A stretch of 64,000 nt of DNA, taken from the NCBI RefSeq assembly GCF_030818655.1, contig NZ_JAUTAN010000001.1:1178001-1242000 (forward strand), in the 5' to 3' direction. Both the position numbers and the translations under genes were made by a program. A model generated the notes under the pieces. The model saw nothing but the letters and a program-made list of their open reading frames with translations, was not told the origin of the DNA and did no database searches. Source of the stretch: Nocardioides zeae (GTDB lineage Bacteria > Actinomycetota > Actinomycetes > Propionibacteriales > Nocardioidaceae). Shown here one piece after another: positions 55,577 to 63,925 of the stretch (positions within the stretch are counted from its first letter, which is position 1; each line of letters opens with the position of its first letter).

Positions 55577-58500
55577 ATGGTTCACATGAACCCTCTCGTC
55601 GTGACCCGTCGGGTCCTCTGCACCGTCATGCTCGGAGCTCTGGCCGTCCTCGTCGTGGGGGGAGTGGTGCGGCCTCCCGACGAACCGTCGACCTGGCTGC
55701 GGCTCGCGCTCGCGGCGTACGTCGGGGTGCTCGGCTGGCTGGTGGCCGGTTACGCCGCGACGAACCTCCGCGGCCAGGCGCGTGCGACCCGCTTCGCGGT
55801 GCTGCTCGTCGTCGCCGTGGGTGGGCTGCTCACGATGGTGTCGGCCGACGACCTGGTCCTGTCGGCGATCGGATGGACCGTGAGCGGCGCTGCGACTGCG
55901 GCGCTCGTGGCGCACCGCGGCGACGCGGCGGCCCGCCGCGCCGCCCGGGTCGTCGCCAGCCGGTTGGCGTGGGGTGACGCGGCCCTGTGGCTCGCGGTCG
56001 CCGTCGTGCTCGCCGGAGGTGGGTCGCAGGTGGGTACGGCGCTGGCGAGCGTCCTGCTGGCGATCGCGGTGCTCGTGCGGTCGGCGTCGGTGCCCGTCCA
56101 GCGGTGGCTGCCCGAGACGGCGGAGGCGCCGTCCCCGGTGTCCGCGCTGCTGCACGCCGGTGTCGTCAACGGCGGTGCGATGTTCGCCCTGGTGCACTGG
56201 TCGGTGCTGGCGGCGTCCCCCGGGGCGCTGGTCGTGCTGGTGGCCGCCGGGGTCGTGTCCGTCGCCGCCGGGCTCACGGCCCTGCGCCTCCGGCCCGACG
56301 TGAAGGGTCGGCTGGCGGGATCGACGACGGCCCAGATGGGGCTGGTCGCCGTCCAGCTCGGGCTGGGGTTGCCGGCGGCGGCGCTCCTGCACGTGCTGGG
56401 GCACGGATGCTGGAAGGCGTGGCTGTTCCTCCGCGCCGGCGGAGCGGTCGATCGTGCGCGCACCGCGACGGGCGGCTCGGACGGTCCGGCGCGCGTCCAC
56501 CCGGCGCTGGTGGTCGGTGCCGTGGTCGGCGTCGGTCTCGCGGTCGGCACGGCGGCACCGGGGCTCGCACTGCCCGCCGCGCTGACGACGGCAGTGGCGG
56601 TCGTTGCGCTGGCCGAGGTCCGGCGGCTCCGTCGCACCGGCCGTGGCGCCCGCGTGCTCGCGGGTGTCCTCGCTGTGGGCGTCCCGGCGGCGTACGTCGG
56701 CCTGGTCGCCCTCGTCGACCCCGTCGTGCACGGCGCGTTCGACCGGGGCCCCGCCTCCGCAGCGCACCCGGTGCTCGCGGCGGCCGCGGCCGCCCTGGTC
56801 GTCGGCATCGGGCTCGCCGCCTCCCGGCTGACCCCGGGGAGCAGCGGACCCGTCGCGACGGCCGCGGCCGCGACCCTGCTGCCCCCGGGTGCGTCGATGC
56901 CGGGCAGGGTGCGCCCCGCCGCGACGGAGCCGTCGGTGCTGCCGGGCGGCCTCCCGCCGCACCAGCTCGGGACGGTCGTCGCCATCGCGGCCACGACGGT
57001 CGGTCCGGCGTGGCCGCTGCGCTCCCTCGTCGCGGCCAACCCGCTGGCCCCGCTCGAGAAGCTGGCGGTGGAGGACGCGGCCGCCACGGTGAGGATCCTG
57101 CACGGACGCGACCCGCGACCCGCGCTGTCGACCTTCCTCGACCTGCACGCGCAGGGCCTCGTCAGCGACTCGGCCGTGCGGCGCTCGCTCGCCGAGCAGG
57201 AGCCGGCCGGCGGCGGGTCGCTGTCCGGCGCCAGCCCGACCGACCTCGTCACCTTCACCCGGGCCTGCGCCGCCCGGGTTCCGGCGGGGGGTCCGGCGGT
57301 CGCGCCGGTGCCCGTCCGGGCCTGCGACCGGATCACGGTGCGCCGGGGTCGCCGTCCGGGGGAGGTGCTCGACCTGCACGTGGCCGCCTGGGCTGCGCGC
57401 GCCTGGGGCTCCGCGAGCGTGGACGGTTCGTCGCCGCAGGACCCCTGGTCGTTGTGGCTCGCGTCGGCCCGGCACCGCACCTACGACGTCGCGTGGCGGA
57501 TGCCCGGGACCTCGGTGCTGACCCGCTCGCTGCCGGACGACCCTGCCGCGGCGATCGCCGCGCTGTGGCCCCAGGTCGGCACGCTGGTGGGGGAGACCGA
57601 CCTCTACACCTACCTCGCCGCCACCTTCGCCGCCGGTCGCGGTTGGGCCGCCCACGCGTGCTGGCGGGACCGGGCGTCGGAGGACGCGGGGGCGCTGCTG
57701 CAGCTCGTCGCCCTGGCCCTGGCGCTCGACGTCGTCATCGCCCGCGCCGCGCTCGACGGTCGCGGTGGCCGCGTGGCGGCGCCCGTCCCGAGCGACGGCG
57801 CCCGCGACGAGGACGCAGCCACGACGGCGTACCTCGTCGGTGTCTGGCAGCGTGCCCTCGACCTCACGACCCGTGACGGGGTCCTGCGCGACCTGGCCGC
57901 GGCGCCGTCCTCCGCCCCGCAGGGCGGGGCGGCGCCCGAGGCCGCCGCGACGGCGGGGCGCGTGCACTCCGTCTGGTGCATCGACGCGCGCTCCGAGCGG
58001 ATCCGCCGGCACCTCGAGGCCCGGGGTGGGCACGAGACCTACGGCTACGCGGGCTTCTTCGGCGTCGCCGCGCGGCACCGCGACGCCTCCGGCGCGGTCG
58101 TCGACCTGTGCCCCGGCATCCTGCGCCCTGCGGTCACGACCGAGGAGCGCCCCAGCCTGCTGGGCACGTCGACGGCGGTCCGGCAGCTGGCCGGGCGCAT
58201 CGGGCAGCACCCCGCGGCCGCGTTCGGCTGGGCCGAGATGAGCGGGGTGCCGGCCCTCCTCGGCACGGTGGGCGCCACGCTGGCTCCCGGTCGGTGGCGT
58301 GCGCTCACCGAGCCCGCCCGTCCGGCCGTGCCGCCGGAGCTCGGGCCGCTGCCGCACGAGGTCGCGGTGGAGACGGCCGCGCAGCTGCTCGTCGCCACGG
58401 GTCTCGTCGCGCGGCTCGGCGACGGTTCCTCGGGCCCCGAGCCCCTCGTCGTCGTCGGCCACGGGTCGAGCACGGAGAACAACGCGTTCGCCTCGGCGTA

Positions 58501-59470
58501 CGACTGCGGGGCGTGCGGCGGCAACAGCGGACGGGTCAACGCCGTCCTGGCGGCGACCGCGCTGAACGACCCGCTGGTGCGGGTCGCGCTGGCCGAGCGC
58601 GGGCTCGTCGTCCCGGACTCGGTGGTCGCCGTGGCGGCGGTGCACGACACCACGACCGACCGCGTCGTCCTGCTGCGCCGCAGCGCGGAGGAGCCGCCCG
58701 AGCTCGCGGCGGTGCTGGACGCCCTCGTCGACGACCTCGCTCGGGCAGGCGGCGCGACGAGCACCGAGCGTGCCGCCGCACTTCCGACGGCGGGACGGCG
58801 CCGGCGGCGGTCCGGGATCGTCGACCGCGGTGCCGACTGGGCCGAGTCGATGCCGGAGTGGGGCCTCGCCGGAGCCCGGGCGCTGGTGGTCGGTCCGCGT
58901 CGCCTCACCGCGGGACGGGACCTGGGGGGTGCGACCTTCCTGCACTCGTACGACGCGGGCCTCGACCCCGACGGTCGGGTCCTCGAGCAGATCATGACCG
59001 GCCCGCTGGTCGTGACGCACTGGATCAGCGCGCAGTACTACTTCTCCGCCGCGGCTCCCGACCTGCTCGGTGCGGGGGACAAGACGACGCACAACGTCGT
59101 CGGCGACGTCGGTGTCCTGACCGGGGCCCACGGCGACCTGCGGGTCGGTCTGCCGTGGCAGGCGGTCGCCGGGCGTGATCCCGGTCCGGACGGCGCGGCC
59201 ACCGACCTGCGCCACGTGCCGGCCCGGCACCTGGTCGTGCTGGCCGCCGATCCTGCGCACGTGCGCTCCATCGTCACCCGGCACCGCCAGCTCTGGGAGA
59301 TGGTGGGCAACGGCTGGGCACAGCTCGTCGTCATGGATGCCGACGGAGGGTTCCTCGAGCTGGACCGGCAGCTGTCCTGGCAGCGCTGCTGGATGCCGAC
59401 GGGCGCTCCTGCGGCACCGGCACGCCGCCCGGCCGCACCCGCGGACCGGTCACGGTCGACGGCGTCCTGA
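55577..59470 (+). CDS. Fused DabB-DabA inorganic carbon transporter
   Basis: One 1297-residue chain joins two DAB subunits. Residues 1 to about 440 are a NuoL/DabB-like membrane domain with twelve or so hydrophobic segments, including VPVQRWLPETAEAPSPVSALLHAG and LLHVLGHGCWKAWLFL. Residues about 455-1297 are a DUF2309/DabA domain beginning HQLGTVVAIAATTVGPAWPLRS. The carbonic-anhydrase-like zinc ligands are all kept: C801 and D803 (WCIDARSE), H962 (VGHGSSTENN) and C977 (DCGACGGNSG). DAB pumps couple cation flow to one-way CO2 hydration. In described systems dabB and dabA are separate genes. The fused single chain is unusual. A small winged-helix gene is divergent. Confidence 0.88.
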   Translation: MVHMNPLVVTRRVLCTVMLGALAVLVVGGVVRPPDEPSTWLRLALAAYVGVLGWLVAGYAATNLRGQARATRFAVLLVVAVGGLLTMVSADDLVLSAIGWTVSGAATAALVAHRGDAAARRAARVVASRLAWGDAALWLAVAVVLAGGGSQVGTALASVLLAIAVLVRSASVPVQRWLPETAEAPSPVSALLHAGVVNGGAMFALVHWSVLAASPGALVVLVAAGVVSVAAGLTALRLRPDVKGRLAGSTTAQMGLVAVQLGLGLPAAALLHVLGHGCWKAWLFLRAGGAVDRARTATGGSDGPARVHPALVVGAVVGVGLAVGTAAPGLALPAALTTAVAVVALAEVRRLRRTGRGARVLAGVLAVGVPAAYVGLVALVDPVVHGAFDRGPASAAHPVLAAAAAALVVGIGLAASRLTPGSSGPVATAAAATLLPPGASMPGRVRPAATEPSVLPGGLPPHQLGTVVAIAATTVGPAWPLRSLVAANPLAPLEKLAVEDAAATVRILHGRDPRPALSTFLDLHAQGLVSDSAVRRSLAEQEPAGGGSLSGASPTDLVTFTRACAARVPAGGPAVAPVPVRACDRITVRRGRRPGEVLDLHVAAWAARAWGSASVDGSSPQDPWSLWLASARHRTYDVAWRMPGTSVLTRSLPDDPAAAIAALWPQVGTLVGETDLYTYLAATFAAGRGWAAHACWRDRASEDAGALLQLVALALALDVVIARAALDGRGGRVAAPVPSDGARDEDAATTAYLVGVWQRALDLTTRDGVLRDLAAAPSSAPQGGAAPEAAATAGRVHSVWCIDARSERIRRHLEARGGHETYGYAGFFGVAARHRDASGAVVDLCPGILRPAVTTEERPSLLGTSTAVRQLAGRIGQHPAAAFGWAEMSGVPALLGTVGATLAPGRWRALTEPARPAVPPELGPLPHEVAVETAAQLLVATGLVARLGDGSSGPEPLVVVGHGSSTENNAFASAYDCGACGGNSGRVNAVLAATALNDPLVRVALAERGLVVPDSVVAVAAVHDTTTDRVVLLRRSAEEPPELAAVLDALVDDLARAGGATSTERAAALPTAGRRRRRSGIVDRGADWAESMPEWGLAGARALVVGPRRLTAGRDLGGATFLHSYDAGLDPDGRVLEQIMTGPLVVTHWISAQYYFSAAAPDLLGAGDKTTHNVVGDVGVLTGAHGDLRVGLPWQAVAGRDPGPDGAATDLRHVPARHLVVLAADPAHVRSIVTRHRQLWEMVGNGWAQLVVMDADGGFLELDRQLSWQRCWMPTGAPAAPARRPAAPADRSRSTAS

Positions 59471-59473
59471 CGG

Positions 59474-59514
59474 GGCGGGGGCCTCGTCGTCCGGAGGACG
59501 GCGAGGCCCCCGCC
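59474..59514 (+). terminator. Terminator after the dab fusion gene
   Basis: A 13-base perfect stem (GGCGGGGGCCTCG with its complement) encloses 15 bases that can pair further (CGTCC with GGACG). It starts four bases after the stop codon. Confidence 0.8.
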
Positions 59515-59621
59515 ACCACGAGGGTGACGGGGGCCGGGTGCGCCGACCTTGCGGGGTTGGCTACGGGATCGAGGCTACCGCGACCGCCCAGCGATCGCCG
59601 TCGCCGTGGTGCGTTCCCGGG

Positions 59622-60266
59622 TCAGGGGGCGTCGCCACGCTCGGGCGCCGTGATCTGAGCGGTGTCCTCCCACTGCCGACGGACGTCGAGCGAGGGTCGG
59701 TTGTTCACGAGCTTCTGCGCATACCAGGCTGCTTCCACCCCGATGCCCGTGAGGACGTCGGGCTCGGCGCCCTCGCAGCTGTTGTCGAAGCGGAAGAGGA
59801 CGTACTCCTGCGTCGTCGACCAGGTGATCGGCAGCGACCGGGCCGTGTTCCCGTTCCAGCTGTTGCAGCGCGAGCCCATGGCGGGCTTGCCCGTCCGCGT
59901 GTCCCAGGTGATGAACGCCGAGTGCGGGTAGGCCGAGATGTCCATGTCCTGGTAGGCCCGGCGGTCGCTCGCCTTGCTGAACCCGAAGAGGTCCGCGATG
60001 TTGACACGCACGTAGGTGATCGCCTCCGTGCGCTGCACCCCGACGCTGAGGATGTCGACACTGCGCGGCAACGCGCGGCTGTCGGGCAGGGGTGGCGGCG
60101 TGAACGCCGGGCCGGCGCTGTCGACGTAGACCATGTGGACGTCGCCGGCGGGCTCGGGGTAGAGACCGGACGGGAGCGGCTCGGCAGCGGCGTGGGCCGT
60201 GCCCGTGAACGCCGTCCCGACCACCGTCGCGACCACGGCTGTCGCCCTGATCGACCATGGATGCAC
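59622..60266 (-). CDS. Secreted protein, function unknown
   Basis: The 214-residue product starts at GTG 60266, four bases after GGGGGA. It has a Sec signal (IRATAVVATVVGTAFTGTAHAAAEP) and a mature part without a recognised family: VDILSVGVQRTEAITYVRVNIADLFG, WDTRTGKPAMGSRCNSWNG and FRFDNSCEGAEPDVLTG, with a likely C-C disulfide. The pattern resembles secreted beta-sandwich proteins. No close neighbour shares its strand, so it is probably a single-gene unit. Confidence 0.75.
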   Translation of the reverse strand: MHPWSIRATAVVATVVGTAFTGTAHAAAEPLPSGLYPEPAGDVHMVYVDSAGPAFTPPPLPDSRALPRSVDILSVGVQRTEAITYVRVNIADLFGFSKASDRRAYQDMDISAYPHSAFITWDTRTGKPAMGSRCNSWNGNTARSLPITWSTTQEYVLFRFDNSCEGAEPDVLTGIGVEAAWYAQKLVNNRPSLDVRRQWEDTAQITAPERGDAP

Positions 60267-60374
60267 GTGTCCCCCTGCGGCTCGAAGATCGATGGGCTCG
60301 AGACTAGGGCAGGAGCTGCCCTCGGGAACACGGAAACGCCTGCACGTTCGCGACGGGCGGTGGACGATGACCCG

Positions 60375-60815
60375 GTGAGGACGGGTGTGTGGGCGGGGTT
60401 CTCCCTGGTGGCGATGACGTGCGTCGGGTGTGGAGCCGACCCGGAGTCGGCTCCCGCGGCCGAGGTCACGGTGACGGCGACCGCCACCGCGACGGCCACG
60501 GTGACGGTCACGGCGACCGCCGCCCCGGAGTCGTCGGCGACCGCACCGGACGCGCCGGGAGCCGGGCTGGAGCAGGTCAGCCTCGAGGTGGCCGACGACG
60601 GGTGCGGGGTGGTGCGCGGCGAGACCGAGCCCTACGACTACGACAACCTGACGTGGGTCGTGCGCGACGAGAGCGGGTTCGAGGTGCTGGGACGGAACGC
60701 CCTCGGCGAGACGCAGTACCGGTACTACCAGTCCGGGACCTACACCGTGCAGCTGCAGGCGTTCGCCGGGGACCGGTACGTCGCGGTCAGCGAGACCGTC
60801 ACGATCAGCTGCTGA
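60375..60815 (+). CDS. Short exported protein with Thr/Ala repeat
   Basis: The 146-residue product starts at GTG 60375 and has a short hydrophobic start (VWAGFSLVAMTCVGCGADP) that may be a lipoprotein signal, although the cysteine box is not ideal. A stretch of alternating Thr, Ala and Val (about residues 33-55) is followed by a compact domain with CGVVRGETEPYDY, WVVRDESGFEVLG and YRYYQSGTYTVQLQAF, like a PKD/Ig fold, ending in Cys. The gene is divergent from the secreted protein gene at 59622-60266. Function unknown. Confidence 0.65.
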   Translation: MRTGVWAGFSLVAMTCVGCGADPESAPAAEVTVTATATATATVTVTATAAPESSATAPDAPGAGLEQVSLEVADDGCGVVRGETEPYDYDNLTWVVRDESGFEVLGRNALGETQYRYYQSGTYTVQLQAFAGDRYVAVSETVTISC

Positions 60816-60926
60816 CGGCGGGAGCCTCGATGGTCCCGCGGTAGACCGCGCTCGTCGTGATGAGGCGTCGGGTTGGTGACCGTCGCGTCCCATGTGAGCC
60901 AGCGGACCGACGGACGGCGCAGCAGA

Positions 60927-60979
60927 AAGGGTCACGGACGACAGGCACCGGTGAGATCTGGCTGTCGTCCGTGACCCTT
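60927..60979. repeat. 18-base inverted repeat in a gene-free stretch
   Basis: AAGGGTCACGGACGACAG and its exact complement flank 17 bases. It lies in the 287-base gap between the lipoprotein-like gene and the next gene, which is convergent. It could be a shared terminator, though the long loop and GTCACGG arms also resemble the end of a small mobile element. Nothing else is recognised in this gap. Confidence 0.75.
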
Positions 60980-61102
60980 CTTGCCTCTCGGGTCACGGGC
61001 CAGTGCCCGGAGGGCACGCTCACGCCGCTCGGCCGAGGTCGATGGTGAGCCGCTCCGCGACGCGGCCACGTCCGCAGCGAGCACCGGCGCAGTGACCCGG
61101 GG

Positions 61103-61612
61103 TCAGCTCGGCCTGTCGGTGCTCCGCACCACGGGTCCCGTGTACGGGGCGAGCCGCGCTGCACGGCCTGCCGGCGCCGTCGACGCCCAGGGGACGACGA
61201 GCGGGGTGACGGGCGTGCCGTCGACTGTCGGGAACACCTCGAGGCGCCCGTCGCCGGAGAGGAGGTCCCAGGTGACCTCGATGTGGTCGGTCTGGCCCGG
61301 GGCAAGGGTCTGGGTGAGGGTGTCGGTGTGGGCGGTCGAGGTGAAATCCCAGCCATAGGTGCCGATGGATGTCCACTCTGCGTACGCCGTCCTGAAGGCA
61401 AGGGTCAGGGCCGTCACCACGGTGCTGGTGGCCTGCGCATCGACGGTCACGGTGAACAGCGCGGCGCCGTTCCGGAGGTGCACGACACCGATCTGGATCG
61501 GGGTGGCGGGGTTGCTTGCCGCGTAAGCAGGCGCGCCGGCGACCACGGCGACCGCGGGTGCGGTCCAGGCTGCGGCGGAAATTACGGTACGGCGGCGGGG
61601 TTTCGAATGCAC
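61103..61612 (-). CDS. Secreted protein with twin-arginine-like signal (paralogue A)
   Basis: The 169-residue product starts at GTG 61612 with SKPRRRTVISAAAWTAPAVA and ends the signal at AYAASNP. The PRRRTVI start suggests export through Tat. The mature part is beta-rich (VHLRNGAALFTVTVDAQATSTVVTALTLAF, TQTLAPGQTDHIEVTWDLLSG) and resembles the product at 61950-62474. The family is known to me only as secreted actinobacterial proteins of unknown role. Its start codon lies within five bases of a plus-strand ATG. Confidence 0.7.
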   Translation of the reverse strand: MHSKPRRRTVISAAAWTAPAVAVVAGAPAYAASNPATPIQIGVVHLRNGAALFTVTVDAQATSTVVTALTLAFRTAYAEWTSIGTYGWDFTSTAHTDTLTQTLAPGQTDHIEVTWDLLSGDGRLEVFPTVDGTPVTPLVVPWASTAPAGRAARLAPYTGPVVRSTDRPS

Positions 61613-61651
61613 GTCAGCACCATCCCATCGATTTTCGACGCTGTCCCGGGA

Positions 61652-61948
61652 ATGGCGGACGGTCGGTCGTGGCGGCACGACCGACCCTTCGGCCTGTGGG
61701 TCGACCGAACCGAACGCTTCCTGGTGGCGCACCGGCCCGGGCTGCTCATCGACTGGCACCCCGGCCCGGACGGCTTGCAGGTGTGGGTGTCGTACCTCGA
61801 GATCGGAGCCGTGGCCCACGGGCAGAACGTGCGGCTTCGGACGGAGCTGCTTGAGGAGCGGTGGGTGCGCCAGGCGGTCGCGCCGCCGCCGGAGACGGAC
61901 CGTGGCGTGTTCCGCGAGGTGAACGCGCCGCCGGCAGCCCCGAGCTGA
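61652..61948 (+). CDS. Small protein of unknown function
   Basis: The 98-residue product begins at ATG 61652 (MADGRSWRHDRPFGLWVDRTERF). An ATG at 61607 is in frame but overlaps the divergent gene's start. It is rich in Trp and His (LLIDWHPGPDGLQVWVSYLE) and looks like a compact soluble domain. No family is recognised. It lies between two paralogous secreted protein genes on the other strand. Confidence 0.55.
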   Translation: MADGRSWRHDRPFGLWVDRTERFLVAHRPGLLIDWHPGPDGLQVWVSYLEIGAVAHGQNVRLRTELLEERWVRQAVAPPPETDRGVFREVNAPPAAPS

Positions 61949-61949
61949 C

Positions 61950-62474
61950 TCAGTCGAGGGTGATGGGAGTCGGTGTTGTCGCAGCCTGCCGCGGGCTCGC
62001 CGAAGGCCGGGCGGAGCGCTGTGCGGAGCCGGTGGCCCAAGGGATCGGGGTCTGTCGCGCCTGGCCCCCCGCGGTGGTGGTCACGATGTACGTGCCGGCG
62101 CCGCTGATCAGGCTCCACGCCACATCCAGGATCGCATCAGTCGTGGTCTGCGGCAGCACCGTGGCCGAGAAGACCCAGTCGGTACCCGCGGGCGAGTACG
62201 TCCAGACGGGGGGTTGGTAGCCGCCGCTGTTCCTCGTTGCCTCAGTGGTGCTGAGGGGCATCCTGACCTCGACGATCAGCGTGTCGGTCAGCGAGGTGTT
62301 CGTGACGGTGAATGCGGCCCGGCCGTTGCCTAGTCGGCGCACGTTCAAGGTGTAGCGGACCGACTCGGACGGATTGCTCGCCGCGAACGCAGGGGCGGCT
62401 GTGACCGCAGCGACGGCGGGGGCCGTCCAGGCGGCTGCACGAATTACGGTACGGCGCCGGGGTGTGGAATACAT
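61950..62474 (-). CDS. Secreted protein with twin-arginine-like signal (paralogue B)
   Basis: The 174-residue product starts MYSTPRRRTVIRAAAWTAPA with the signal ending at AFAASNP. The pattern is the same as in the product at 61103-61612, with shared WTAPAVA and ASNP residues and a similar beta-rich body (YTLNVRRLGNGRAAFTVTNTSL, TTDAILDVAWSLISGAGTY). It differs in the last 40 residues, which are Ser/Ala/Thr-rich. The two are probably a tandem duplication split by a small plus-strand gene. Confidence 0.7.
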   Translation of the reverse strand: MYSTPRRRTVIRAAAWTAPAVAAVTAAPAFAASNPSESVRYTLNVRRLGNGRAAFTVTNTSLTDTLIVEVRMPLSTTEATRNSGGYQPPVWTYSPAGTDWVFSATVLPQTTTDAILDVAWSLISGAGTYIVTTTAGGQARQTPIPWATGSAQRSARPSASPRQAATTPTPITLD

Positions 62475-62588
62475 GGGCGCAGCGTGGCACGCCGAGCCGA
62501 TGTGCGTCCCCCGAATGGGCGAAGACGCCCTCGGCTCGCGGTCTGAACCGAGGGCGCCGTGCTGATGAGGTACCCCCGAACGCAGCGA

Positions 62589-62627
62589 AAGCGCCCCCGC
62601 CACCCACGTGGGGTGACGGGGGCGCTT
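62589..62627. terminator. GC-rich hairpin after the holin-like gene
   Basis: An 11-base stem (AAGCGCCCCCG with CGGGGGCGCTT) is extended inside by CACCC with GGGTG pairing. It lies 26 bases past the holin-like gene stop and would end the phage-like transcript on the minus strand. Confidence 0.75.
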
Positions 62628-62652
62628 CGGCGAGGGTGGCGCGCTGGGGCGG

Positions 62653-62889
62653 CTACTCGCGGCGGTGCTGAGGCGGGACCGGGGTGACGCGGGCACGGGC
62701 CCACAGCGCGGCGGCCAGCGGGGCGACGACGCCGACAAACCCGACGATCGCGGTGTGCTGGGTGTCGTCGATCGGCACGCCGAACGCGCGCAGCAGGGCA
62801 AGCCCGGCGGCGACGACGACGGTGGCGGAGACCGCGGTGCCGGCCGCGGTGGCGACTGGTTCGGTGCGGGCGGTGGTCTTCAGGTTCAT
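62653..62889 (-). CDS. Holin-like membrane protein
   Basis: The 78-residue product has two hydrophobic helices (SATVVVAAGLALLRAFGV and IVGFVGVVAPLAAALWA) and a charged C-terminus (RARVTPVPPQHRRE), the layout of actinophage holins. Its ATG overlaps the stop of a 23-residue gene. Holins time lysis by opening the membrane to the cell-wall hydrolase, whose gene is two genes upstream. The holin call rests on layout and neighbours, not on a recognised family. Confidence 0.6.
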   Translation of the reverse strand: MNLKTTARTEPVATAAGTAVSATVVVAAGLALLRAFGVPIDDTQHTAIVGFVGVVAPLAAALWARARVTPVPPQHRRE

Positions 62890-62957
62890 GCGTACCTCCG
62901 GCGGACGGCGCGACGGATCGCGAGGTGGACGATGAGGTCGAGCAGCCGGCGGGTCAT
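62886..62957 (-). CDS. 23-residue basic peptide gene
   Basis: The open frame MTRRLLDLIVHLAIRRAVRR to YA is only 23 residues but has overlapping stop/start codons with both neighbours (ATGA on each side). This argues for real translation. The peptide is an amphipathic basic helix with a hydrophobic middle (LLDLIVHLAI). It could be a membrane-active lysis helper. It may instead serve only to couple translation of the genes around it. Confidence 0.5.
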   Translation of the reverse strand: MTRRLLDLIVHLAIRRAVRRRYA

Positions 62958-63682
62958 GCCGGGATCCCGCGGCGCACGAGGAAGTCGATGCGAGTGATGA
63001 GCCGCTCGTACCGCTCGACGGTCTTCGGCTTCTTCGGGCGCGCGCGGTACGCCTGGTCCTTCGCGGCGTAGCACTCGCGCCGGCGTGCGGCGTACTGCGA
63101 CGCCGGGTAGGTCCGCAGGTACTTGTAGACCTCGGCGAGCTCGCGCTCGCGGCGGGCGTGCTGCGGGGTGCCGGGTTGGAGGTGCTGGAGCTTCTCGATG
63201 AGGTCGAGCTCCTTGTCGTGCAGCCGGCGGAAGGTCGGCTTCACGCGCACGGCCGGCGGCGTGGGCTTCGGCGGGGACCAGACCGTCCTGCCGTTGAGGT
63301 CCTCGGTCCAGCCGAGGAGCGTCGCACCCCAGCGCTTCGTGATGACGTCGCTGTGGACGACGTCGATCTTGCCGCGGCGAAGGATGTCGTTGGAGAGCAC
63401 GTAGCCGTTGCCGAGCGACAGCGCCACGTGGCCGTGGGGCCCGGGCGTCCGCCAGAAGACGGGTACGCCCGCGGGGATGCTCTCGGCCCGGGACGTGACG
63501 TGCCGGCGCTCGGCGCCTGCCCACGCCTTGATGGCCGACGTGTAGGCCGCGTCGATGCCGAAGCAGGAGCGGACGAAGACGAGGCACCAGGCGAGCCAGG
63601 TGCCGTCCTTCGTCGGGGCGCGGCGGGTCGAGTCGACCCAGCTGCGGCCCCACTCGATCGCGTCGCCTGTGGAGCGGGCCAT
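62954..63682 (-). CDS. CHAP/NlpC-P60-like cell-wall hydrolase
   Basis: The 242-residue product has the cysteine-peptidase pattern WLAWCLVFVRSCFGI (catalytic Cys candidate near residue 34), then GVPVFWRTPGPHGHVALSLGNGYVLSNDI with the catalytic His. The C-terminal half (QHLQPGTPQHARRERELAEVY) is helical and basic. This looks like a phage endolysin with an extra C-terminal domain, next to a holin-like gene. The gene ATG overlaps the previous stop (TGATG). Confidence 0.7.
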   Translation of the reverse strand: MARSTGDAIEWGRSWVDSTRRAPTKDGTWLAWCLVFVRSCFGIDAAYTSAIKAWAGAERRHVTSRAESIPAGVPVFWRTPGPHGHVALSLGNGYVLSNDILRRGKIDVVHSDVITKRWGATLLGWTEDLNGRTVWSPPKPTPPAVRVKPTFRRLHDKELDLIEKLQHLQPGTPQHARRERELAEVYKYLRTYPASQYAARRRECYAAKDQAYRARPKKPKTVERYERLITRIDFLVRRGIPA

Positions 63683-63885
63683 CACGCCTCCTCGCTGTCG
63701 TCGTCGGGCGCGTCGGTGCCGGGGGCGGCGTCGGTGGTGTCCGAGCCGTCCTCCTGCACGCTGTCGCCGGTGTAGGGGCACGGGAGCGCGACAGCCAGGT
63801 CGTGCTCGTCGGCCTGATGCGCGAGCTCGAGCGGGTCGACGTCGACCCCGCCCGGCTCGGTGTTCTCGGTGGCGTGCTCGGACAC
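63682..63885 (-). CDS. Small acidic protein upstream of endolysin-like gene
   Basis: The 67-residue product starts at GTG 63885 just after AGGAGG. It is strongly acidic, with VDVDPLELAHQADEHDLAVAL, CPYTGDSVQEDGSDTTD and a DDDSEEA tail. No family is recognised. Its place before the hydrolase and holin-like genes suggests phage late-gene origin, and the stop overlaps the hydrolase ATG. Confidence 0.6.
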   Translation of the reverse strand: MSEHATENTEPGGVDVDPLELAHQADEHDLAVALPCPYTGDSVQEDGSDTTDAAPGTDAPDDDSEEA

Positions 63886-63925
63886 GGGGTCCTCCTCGGG
63901 GTGGGTTGGTGCCGGGGTACGCGAA

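Noticed and set aside
55562..59284. A 1240-codon minus-strand open frame
   Set aside because: It is antisense to the DabB-DabA fusion, which carries intact catalytic motifs.
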